A DNA stretch of 23,118 nt, taken from NCBI GenBank assembly GCA_009602735.1, contig WELA01012509.1, forward strand, positions 117,415 through 140,532. The letters are read 5' to 3'. This stretch comes from Mesotaenium endlicherianum (Eukaryota; Streptophyta; Zygnematophyceae; Zygnematales; Mesotaeniaceae). Below are positions 10,901 through 18,905 of this stretch, piece after piece. The position numbers were made by a program, and so were the translations under genes. Below the pieces are notes generated by a model, which was not told the DNA's origin, made no database searches, and saw only the letters and a list, made by a program, of their open reading frames with translations. Positions within the stretch are counted from its first letter, which is position 1, and each line of letters opens with the position of its first letter.

Positions 10901-11457
10901 GGCAACGAGGAGCTCATAGACCTTGGCTTTGACTGCCGGAATGAATACCACACATACACGATTGTGTATGCTTCTTCCTCCATCAAGTAAGAGCCTCTCT
11001 TGCCGTCTTTGATGCATGCGTTACCTGTTCATTGCCAGCCATAGAGCTCGCCGCAGCACAGGTCATCGCACCAGAGACGAGTAGTCCTTGTTCATACTCG
11101 TCAATTTTACTGACACACTTAAGTCGACTACCACTTCGGTTTCACAAATGAAGTCCCCGAGTGGGTGTGAGGCCGGATGCCTGTAAGTCTGTCTGATGGA
11201 CACCCTTTGTCTTTCATGCGAGGCTAATCCGATTTCAAACGTCTGTGGACTTTTCTTGCCGCAGATGGTACATCGACAACAAGCTAGCGAGGACGGTGCT
11301 GAAGTCCAACAGCCGAGTTTTCCCATCGCTGCCCACATACTTGTACGGCTCCATCTGGGATGCATCCTCGATCAACGGCGGGCAATGGACAGGCAGCTAC
11401 AATGGTGTTGATGCTCCATACTATCTCACCTTCAAGGATGTCACCATAACGGCTTAG
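7909..11457 (+). CDS. Secreted protein with two tandem GH16 domains, first one catalytically degenerate
   Basis: Seven exons: 7909-8545, 8984-9084, 9438-9628, 9817-10184, 10483-10583, 10796-10986 and 11265-11457, giving 593 residues. The ATG at 7909 starts a signal peptide (about 1-23; hydrophobic core LGLVLFLACIAA). Residues about 65-165 form an unrecognised helical region with three cysteines, then a Ser/Gly linker. GH16 domain 1 spans about 180-385 and domain 2 about 401-593. Both share FD(E/N)xG, the P-S/T-G-x-F-Y strand, GFDC..(F/Y)HTYTI, (W)xxDN and IWDAS. Domain 2 has the catalytic strand QHEIDFEWLG (E478, D480, E482; the ExDxE form of XTH/EG16 enzymes). The aligned strand of domain 1 reads REAATFDFVG and lacks all three. 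GH16 enzymes cleave or transfer beta-glucans or xyloglucan in cell walls; the substrate here is undetermined. Domain 1 may be a binding module (inference). Confidence 0.88.
9255..9267. repeat. G13 homopolymer in GH16 intron 2
   Basis: Thirteen consecutive G bases inside the intron 9085-9437. This is a likely place for sequencing length error but lies outside the coding exons. Similar runs are C11 at 2430-2440 and G11 at 4091-4101, also intronic. Confidence 0.85.
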
Positions 11458-13371
11458 GCTTCAATGTTATATTTATAACCTGTGCAACAAGGTGCAGCAA
11501 GGCGAAAAAAAGCTGCTCAGATCATAGTGGCCCAGAGGCACAGAAACATAAGCTTTAGGCAGCACAAGGAGCTCTTCCCCCCCAAGTCGAGCATTCAGGC
11601 GTTGATAGGATGCATTACTTAGAAGTTTGGAGGACAGGGCATCCGCGCGCATCAAACAAAAGAGGAAGCTTGAGTGCCTCAGTCAGACGGTAGCAGCCTG
11701 TCTTCCTGCGAGAGGACAGCCTGCTATTCATGCTGTCAAGAGCTAGCAGTTGAAAGCACATACTTGAAGCTTCCTATCCCAACATGGGAAATGAGCACTT
11801 TGGCTCTCAGTAAATTATAGGTATGTCCGGTCAAGTTTCAGCAGTAGCTATTGAAACTTGAGTGTTTTGTAGATGCAGGACCTGTCGTCGTTGTCTGAAA
11901 GCCTCATGCCAATTTAGTACATCCGCATCGCTCCTTACGTTTGCTTCATCACTCGGGTATATGATAGGGGGTAGTGTAGGAAATATGTATCCAAATTAGT
12001 GACGCTTAAAGCTGACGCCCTGGTCTTCATATGATAGCAGGTGGGAGTACGTCATAATCAACTTCTCGTTCATAATAGCCTCCGCTGTAAATTATTTTGG
12101 TGAGGACATGGTGCAGCTGGGCGCATGGCCATCATGTACTGCACTCTGTTGATTTTACCTTGCCCTCTTGAGAGAGTGCAACGTCAATGTTTTTGGTGTT
12201 GGTGCATTTCACAAGTTGCTACTTTCTTAAGTTGATAATCTTTTCCAAAGCCTGACGACGGACCTGGAGAAAGTTGCATCAGCTCTTTTGTAAATAAGTC
12301 GTTTTGTGATTGATCTATGGTTGTGCTTTGATATCACTAAAGCATATTATTATCTCTAATTATTACAGCACATTAGCTGCAAAGCGCAAGACAAAGCGAC
12401 TCTTTCGTGTTCTTCAGGACAGTTGTGGACCCCAGCAGAGCTGCTTAGCTAAGAAGTAGTTGCCGGAGATTATCAGCTAAACACTATTGCTGGTAACGGA
12501 AGTCACGAAGGCATCTTGCAAACCATTAATGAATATAATATGTATGTCACTGGATAAGTTTAAATAACCAGATCTGTACTGCCTTTAAGTCACTAGCATG
12601 AAAAGAAAGGATAGTTCCCATAGAATCATACTAGCAAAGCTCCTTACCATTGTCAATGAGAGTATGAAGTTGATATTTGGGACACGCACACGGACCTACT
12701 TGATAAATTGTATTACGCTTTCTTTCTGTTGGGTTTGGGTTGTATCCACCGAACGCTGACTCTGGCCGAAGGATGCAAATGTATCAGCTGTAGCAGAATG
12801 AAGCGACCATTAAAGAAGTTGCTCAATCTGGTGAAGAAGCTAACATGCGCACTAAATTGCTTATATTAATCAAATAACATCAAACACGTTGGATGAGAAG
12901 CTCAAGATCATCAGAACCAGAAAAAGACTCATTTTTGTCAAGAACATACTATGGCAAATGACGACATAAGCGGAGGACCCCCCCTCTCCTCATAGTCAAA
13001 GTTTTCACTATCAACCAGTGACTGGATAAGAGTCAGCTTAAGGACCAGTCCGCATACAAAAGAGGCAATTGCCTACCATAGATACCTGCCTGTATGTGCA
13101 CATGCACCAGCTAGTACTGTATAAGTGGCTACAAACGGTTCAATTGCTCTACCGCTTCTGTCGAACATCAATGTAAAAAGTAATGAAAGTGCCCATGCCA
13201 CAAAAATCTTTTCGTACCATTCCCGACTAAGACTTCCTCCATTGATTGCTACTTTGTACCATAATTACAAGTACAGAGCCACCTAGACATGACCAACCTT
13301 TTCTGCTAACTTACTGCACTGATTCAAAAAGGGCCCACAATCATGCTTCCTGCATCATCCTATTCTTCCGC
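11458..13371. other. Convergent intergenic region, no gene seen
   Basis: AT-richer DNA lying between the 3' ends of the GH16 gene (+) and the Pmp3-type gene (-), so it presumably holds both 3' UTRs. Both strands are dense with stops. I saw no transfer RNA, inverted repeat or transposon signature. Confidence 0.5.
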
Positions 13372-15189
13372 TCAAACAGCACCAGGACCTGACTTGACAT
13401 AGGGATTGTGATCAGCGACACCCGCATCAGACACGTAGGCTGTCGAGCCAGCTGGTAAGTCAGTCATCTCGTGCTGTGCAGCCGGGTCTGAGGCTTTGAC
13501 CTGCTCGTAAAGGAGGGCAAGAAGACAGCGCACATCAGCTGCCGAATCATCAAATAGACGTCAAGAGCCAAAGGACAAGCCTGCGAGTAATACGGTGCTG
13601 AGAATTCGTCACACAATCTTATCGCAATAGAACAGTGAAGCAAGGCCCTCAGTGGGCTTTAATTCAGTCCTGGACCCTTCCTAAGCACGCTCAATCTCGG
13701 GACTGGCACGAGCAGAGACATTGGCGTTGGGCTAGCAGGTACACATTTGCAGTACATGCCTGGTCCATCACCACGACCATGGTCACGTACACCAAGCTTG
13801 GCAAACTTCCTTACAAAGAGCAAAACGCCAGTGGCGAGCTCTGCATCAGTCACTCTGTTCTGGAGATATTGCAGGCTGCACAGAGCACTGGAGATCGCAA
13901 AATGCTACAACCCCACTGCAATCGACGCAAGTATCATATGAAGGGCCGGAGCAGAAAAAGCCTCCTAATTCCTCACCCCAACAGGAAGTTGTGAGTTGGC
14001 CTGTGATCGAGCGGCACGAGCCTGGGCGTCTGTGCGAAACGGGTTGATGGGTTCACGCGGTGACGTGAAAAACACGAAGAGGGCTGCACAGGAATGGCAA
14101 ATGAAAGAATCAGTGGGTATATTCGAGTAATGAGCACTTGGGCTAAGCATCTTCATCCACATACAAAAATCTCAGACTGTGTTCGGTCGAGCCAATTCCA
14201 TGATACTGCCTCGAAAAATGTGACACATAGCGGCAGACTAATAGGGTCCATACAGAAAGTATAGACCCTCTAGCAAGATGAATTAGAACAGGCAAAAGTT
14301 AGACGTTCTCAACAGCCTCAGGATACGTTTCACTCAGTGAGAACTAAGTACTGAATGCTTGCAGCAAGGAGCCTACCAAAAATGATGCCAGGTATCCAGC
14401 CAATGATGGTTAAGAGTATAGTGACCCAAAATTTGACGTCTGTAACACCTGCCTGTCACAAGTCATCACATCACAAGGAACCAGACTCAGCAGGATAGCA
14501 TACGCCATTGACACATCATTTGTTGTTAATTGTGCCACTAACCAAAGCATTTAAAAAAGATGGTCATGCACACATTCCCTTTATAGTAACACATAAACCG
14601 TGTCTGCATGTGAAACTAGGATGCAACTAGAAGATATGACTCTTTGAAGCTTCCACATACACAGGCGTCACATCCTTTAGGTGGTGGCGTGCAAGCTTAC
14701 AAGGAACAATAAGGTAAGAACTACGCGATTAACTCTGGTGACACCAGTAATTTTATTGGCCATATACAAATGACGAACCACAACATTCACGACAAAAGAA
14801 GTACAAGGTCTTTTAAAGGCCGTGCAACAGAGGTGGCTGCCAATTAATGAATTAATTCTACAACATCATGTAATGGAAAGATGCACATCATCTTTGGTCT
14901 TCAAACCTCAAAGGAGTCTATCCACCACACACATGATCACATGAAGCACTACAGCGTTCTCCTCATACACAACCATATGTAACCCATCATGACTACGACA
15001 AAAGGATGATGGTAAAGGCACCTGTAGAAAGACACCAAGAGGAGGAAGAGCAAAGTCACAGATGAAGATCACTACTTGCCAACAGGCCCTTTCCTTTCTC
15101 TCCCTCTCTTCCAACGGCGTCCTTATCCTATTTTCATTTGCGGTTGAAGAAACAACTGTCGGGTCAGTATATGATGAAGTAGTAGCCAT
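13372..15189 (-). CDS. Pmp3/UPF0057-type small membrane protein with extended C-terminus
   Basis: Minus-strand exons: 15189-15022, 14452-14377, 14083-13977, 13904-13745 and 13538-13372, giving 225 residues, stop at 13374-13372. Residues 1-36 are a charged N-terminus. The two-helix core is VVIFICDFALPPLGVFLQ joined to AGVTDVKFWVTILL, then TIIGWIPGIIF and ALFVFF. LPPLGVFL and FW..LLTI.GWIPGII are the signature of Pmp3/RCI2 proteolipids, plasma-membrane proteins tied to ion balance under salt or cold stress (family knowledge). Introns 1-4 are phases 0, 1, 0 and 1 with GT-AG borders. The core (exons 1-3) is strong. Exons 4-5 add about 110 residues (LQNRVTDAELATGVLLFVRK; LLALLYEQVK) that I do not recognise, and their inclusion rests on compatible phase and coding character. 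If intron 3 is retained, translation stops after LPVGVRN (about 120 residues). Exons 4-5 could instead be part of another gene. Confidence 0.72.
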
Positions 15190-17030
15190 ACTGTAGAAGA
15201 AATGGACGAACCCAAATTCAAGCTTCCACGAGAGGAAAACAGATATTGAATCCCCAAAAAAGGTCTTAACTTTCCACGAGAAAGTGAACTAAATCTCGCT
15301 GCAGTCTGCACAATTTTCGAATTCAGGGAGCAGAAGACAGTGATGGTGAGTGCCCGTGTGCGCCAGCTTGCGCAGTTCTGAAGTTAACACTCCTGCTCTT
15401 GACCCAATGGAGTGTCTTCGAGGCAACTCGCGGCACTTCGGACTCCGGAGTCCGGAGTGACTCAGAGTATCGTGTTCCCTCAGTGCTTGCAGGCGCGCAG
15501 CCCTATGCTTGCCACGTTTGCTACCAAATTTCAACTAAATGTTGAGGGCTTCGTAGGGCGATCTCGGCATAGGCCGACGAGTTGGCTACACGACCGTTAA
15601 AATTCGTGCAAGTGCATCCTCAAGCTTCCTCAGGATGTGAATCACCATGCATCAAAGTCATTAGTAAGTTGGGAGTCCTAGGTTCCTCAAGTTTGCCCAA
15701 TCTCCCCCCTCGAAAACAACGATTTAGTGAAGCACATCAGTCCTCGTTAGCGGAAGCGCCAAGTGGCAACTCTTACAAGCCTCGAAACTTCTTGAGTTGC
15801 TTAATAGCTCTTCTTGATCATTCTTGATGGTATTCTCGCAGTGCATTTGCATTGAGAGCAGCTCGAAGAACTCGACACTCGAATCTTAGGTTTCTTTCGA
15901 TCGAAATACGTCACTTTTCAACCCGTTCTCCTTTAAATTGTAGGCCGATTTGCCCAACAAAGTCACTTTGATTCCTTGGGCGCTTTCGGCCTAGCCAATT
16001 ACTTGAAAAACGGGACGTTGGGCGCTTGTCCCCAAACTGAACCAACCAGTTTTCCAAATTTCTCTACAGGTTCAATTCTGTGTTTGCCTTGGACGAGGTT
16101 GAAGCGTGTAAAAGAAAGAGTAGGTATCCCCTGCCTGGAGCGGGACAGAAGCTGTCAGACGTTGCAAGAAGCAAACCGAACCTCACACACGCGACCAGGT
16201 GATACCAGGACGTAACACATCTTGACGTCGATGAACACGCGGCTATTTGCAAGCGTGTCAACCGAGGCCAACTCGCTTGACACTGGCCGGGTTAAAGCCC
16301 CCAGCTCTCATCGGAGCGCCAACAAGAGTCGGTGCTGCTGGTTGATTCTACAAGCGTGCAGATAAGCGTGCGAGCATGATGGGAACGCACGTAAATCTTA
16401 GGCGTGCTGAGGTGCATTTGGGCAAGTGAAATAGTAACCCTTAGTGCATGCCTCTTTCTACGTATGAAAAAACGTTTTCGCACACACAAAGACGAACGAC
16501 CATACATGCGTACTTGGACGCGTGTTTTCATGCAAGCATCACGAGTTTGCATGTGAGAGGGCCAACGTTTGTAAAATCGACCCTACTTTACGATGGAAAC
16601 ATTGCATGGTCAAATTTTTGAGCGTAAATGCATTCATAATGAATGTGCAATAGCTTGTGTACGTGAGTGCAACTGAGCATGCTTAAATGTGTGTGTAAGT
16701 GACGGTGCAAACACATGTTCAAGCTTCTATGAGCGCACTAGCAATCACTTCGAGAAAGTCAGTGCCCATTTATGGATTTAAACAAGAACATCAAAACGAT
16801 CCAATCACCAAAACCACCAAAAACAGATAGAGAAACGAGAAATACAATGTACGTCATATTAATTCAGTTTTATTCCTCATCCGTGCCTTTCCACATAACA
16901 ACTCGTATTATATGAACGTGCTTGATGATTTCTTGCTACAAATATATACAGTCACTTTCATGCCTTAGCTTGTAACAAAATAATTGAATTATGAAGTCAT
17001 ACAAACTCACTACTAATGTAGTCACAAAGA

Positions 17031-17033
<3 letters not shown>
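15190..17033. other. Intergenic, presumed upstream region of the Pmp3-type gene
   Basis: No gene is recognised on either strand; only short frames without family features. A 16-bp perfect palindrome lies at 15439-15454. The last 300 bases become AT-rich before the CT tract. It may hold the minus-strand promoter, but I could not place a TATA box with confidence. Confidence 0.45.
15439..15454. repeat. 16-bp perfect palindrome
   Basis: CGGACTCCGGAGTCCG reads the same on both strands and is followed by another partial unit, GGAGTGACTC. It lies about 250 bp upstream of the Pmp3-type start codon, so a dimeric-protein site is possible. This is unproven. Confidence 0.4.

Positions 17034-17085
<52 letters not shown>
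17034..17085. repeat. (CT)26 microsatellite abutting the 5' LTR
   Basis: A 52-base CT run whose last T is also the first base of the LTR. It is either the insertion target or an expansion at the element border. Confidence 0.9.
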
Positions 17086-17088
<3 letters not shown>

Positions 17089-17337
17089 GTGATTTGAGTT
17101 ATTATATATTAGATTGCATATATTTTCATATTTTCAAATATATTTGGAGTAGTATTGTGTGGAGTCAAGTGTGAATAGGTACTCTAGTAACTTGGTTCAT
17201 GTCCTTTGAACCTTCCAAGGCATTTTCGAAGTTAGAGGAAAGACCTAGAAGAACTCCACGTGGCAAAAGTCAAATGTGTCATTTTTAGGTCAAAAGGACA
17301 TGTGTACATTATTCTAAAAAGAGGTGGCAAGTTTTGG

Positions 17338-17360
17338 GATGTGTTGGGTGCCAACACATC
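17338..17360. promoter_or_regulatory. 10-bp inverted repeat upstream of LTR TATA box
   Basis: Arms GATGTGTTGG and CCAACACATC are perfectly complementary around a 3-base centre, 36 bases upstream of the TATA box. It could be a dimeric transcription-factor site in the LTR promoter (inference). Confidence 0.5.
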
Positions 17361-17396
17361 AACATACACCTTCCTAGAAATTACTTATGTAGCAAG

Positions 17397-17404
17397 TATA
17401 TAAA
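17397..17404 (+). promoter_or_regulatory. LTR TATA box
   Basis: TATATAAA lies 190 bases before the LTR end, the expected setting for the U3/R start of retroelement transcription. Confidence 0.65.
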
Positions 17405-17588
17405 CAAGAGCTAGAGGATAGAAAGACATTCGAGAATCACTCTTGTACTTGCCAAAATCCAGAAATATATTAACTTTCAAGAAGCCATCTCTCTTTCAAG
17501 AAGCTACCACTTGTGTTCAAAGATCCTTTTCTTGAATAGATAAAGTATTCTATTTTACTAAGTACTTAATCTATCTGTTTCACTACAG

Positions 17589-17604
17589 TAATATCGGAGC
17601 TAGG
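17589..17604 (+). other. Primer binding site, diverged initiator-Met tRNA type
   Basis: TAATATCGGAGCTAGG begins one base after the LTR. It agrees at 12 of 16 positions with the complement of the plant initiator-methionine tRNA 3' end, the usual primer of plant LTR elements. Both G at positions 2-3 are replaced by A, which is unusual because they pair with the tRNA CCA end. Confidence 0.6.
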
Positions 17605-17624
17605 CACTTTGGTAGCACAAGAAG

Positions 17625-18905
17625 ATGGCCGATACTCAAGACCAACAGCAAGCTTTTGAAGGAATCCCTTCCTCTCGAAGACACCCTCCTTCAGCGCCGA
17701 TGGGAGAGCCCACTCAAGAAAATCTGCAACAACAAAAAGCACCACAAGTAGGAGCACACCCTCCTCCAGCGTCGATGGGAGAGCCTACTCAAGGAAATCT
17801 GCAACAACAAGAAGCACCACAAGGAGGAGCACCGTCAAATCCCGTGGCAGCCGCTATAGCAAAGTTGACCCCACCACAAGGAGTTCCCGCAAATGAGTGG
17901 GCAGCCTTCCTAATGACCGTCCACAACCAAGTGGGCTTGGCCACCTATGAAGCAACCGTGCAAGCGTCAAGAGAAGCTATGGCTGCCATGGTTGCCCCTA
18001 TTGCGAGCAATGCTCAAAATCCAGCCCCGGCTCAAGCGCCTCCACAAGAGCCAACGAGAGCAAGGAAACTCATCAAGCCCGGCAAACCCGACACTTTCAA
18101 CCCCGGGAAAGGTGCCAACCTGAATTTATGGCTCTACCAAGTGGAGACGTACCTCGCGTTCCTTGAAGTACCCGAGGAGGACTACGTTCCCTTTGCCGTT
18201 ACCTTACTTAGAGGAGCAGCAACATCATGGTGGCGTAACTATCAAGCGGCTATATATCAAGCTATGGCGCACCCCATGCTCGGCCAAGAGCCCCCACCAT
18301 CATATGCAAGATGGGCAGATTTTCGTGAGGCCCTCAAGAAGCAATTCATGCCCATCAATGCGGAGAAGATTGCCCGAGGAAAGCTCCACCATCTCAAGCA
18401 AACGACGTCCGTTCAAGAGTATACATCCAGATTTCACGCCCTCACTCTTGAGATCCCCAACATGTCTCTCGAGGAGAAGATTGACCGTTACATCTTTGGC
18501 CTCAAACCCAAGGTGGCAAAGGAAGTGGAGTTACGCGACTTGACGGACTTCTCAAAGATCATTGAAGTGGCCCAAAAGGTGGATACCTTGGATTTCAAGC
18601 ACTCCGTGCCTTCATCTTCACGGGTACCGACGACGCGGGTGTACGCAGCCCCTTCCACATCCGAATCTGGACCCACACCCATGGAAATCGGAGTTATTAA
18701 AAGGGACCCCGCGGCTGCCCGGAAGAGTGGAAGACCCTCCAATGACACTTATGATGCAAGAAACCAGCAAGGAGTGAAAGCAAGACTCTCCCCGGCTGAA
18801 AAAGAAGCTCTCATGACGGCTGGACTATGCTTCTATTGCAAGGAAAAGGGCCATCGTGCACTTTCATGCCCCAAAAAGTTGTCAAAAAACGGACAGCGCC
18901 GGTAG
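17625..18905 (+). CDS. gag: Gag polyprotein of the Ty3 element
   Basis: A 426-residue structural protein that would form the virus-like particle and package the RNA. The ATG at 17625 is the first in-frame start, only 37 bases after the LTR. Residues 20-69 are a Pro/Gln-rich segment made of a 25-residue unit repeated twice. The capsid-type retrotransposon gag domain is around 150-300 ([32 protein letters not shown]). A zinc knuckle of the form C-X2-C-X4-H-X4-C lies at C402, C405, H410 and C415 ([14 protein letters not shown]). The frame ends at TAG 18903-18905 and overlaps the pol frame, which is shifted by -1. A slippery site and hairpin lie exactly at the overlap, so gag probably ends there most of the time while a minority of ribosomes continue into pol. 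Confidence 0.93.
   Translation: MADTQDQQQAFEGIPSSRRHPPSAPMGEPTQENLQQQKAPQVGAHPPPASMGEPTQGNLQQQEAPQGGAPSNPVAAAIAKLTPPQGVPANEWAAFLMTVHNQVGLATYEATVQASREAMAAMVAPIASNAQNPAPAQAPPQEPTRARKLIKPGKPDTFNPGKGANLNLWLYQVETYLAFLEVPEEDYVPFAVTLLRGAATSWWRNYQAAIYQAMAHPMLGQEPPPSYARWADFREALKKQFMPINAEKIARGKLHHLKQTTSVQEYTSRFHALTLEIPNMSLEEKIDRYIFGLKPKVAKEVELRDLTDFSKIIEVAQKVDTLDFKHSVPSSSRVPTTRVYAAPSTSESGPTPMEIGVIKRDPAAARKSGRPSNDTYDARNQQGVKARLSPAEKEALMTAGLCFYCKEKGHRALSCPKKLSKNGQRR
17682..17831 (+). repeat. 75-bp tandem duplication inside gag
   Basis: Units 17682-17756 and 17757-17831 are the same length and encode [12 protein letters not shown]...QQQ and [12 protein letters not shown]...QQQ. They differ by a few substitutions. 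The duplication is in frame and lengthens the low-complexity N-terminus. Confidence 0.9.

Larger units (their letters stand above)
17085..17587 (+). repeat. 5' long terminal repeat
   Basis: A 503-bp repeat delimited by perfect 7-bp inverted ends, TGTAGTG at 17085-17091 and CACTACA at 17581-17587. It has the canonical TG...CA borders and is followed at once by a primer-binding-like sequence. It contains a TATA box at 17397 and an inverted repeat at 17338-17360. The partner LTR is not visible, so the borders rest on the ends and the primer site alone. Confidence 0.82.

Noticed and set aside
13635..13994. A 119-codon plus-strand open frame
   Set aside because: It overlaps minus-strand exons 3 and 4 of the Pmp3-type gene, which have better coding character and proper splice sites. 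The plus-strand product resembles nothing.
14238..14269. Alternative third exon of the Pmp3-type gene ending GLYFLYGPY and stop
   Set aside because: It is phase compatible and plausible in composition, but the exon at 14083-13977 restores the family pattern better (PGIIF followed by ALFVFF) with a stronger acceptor.
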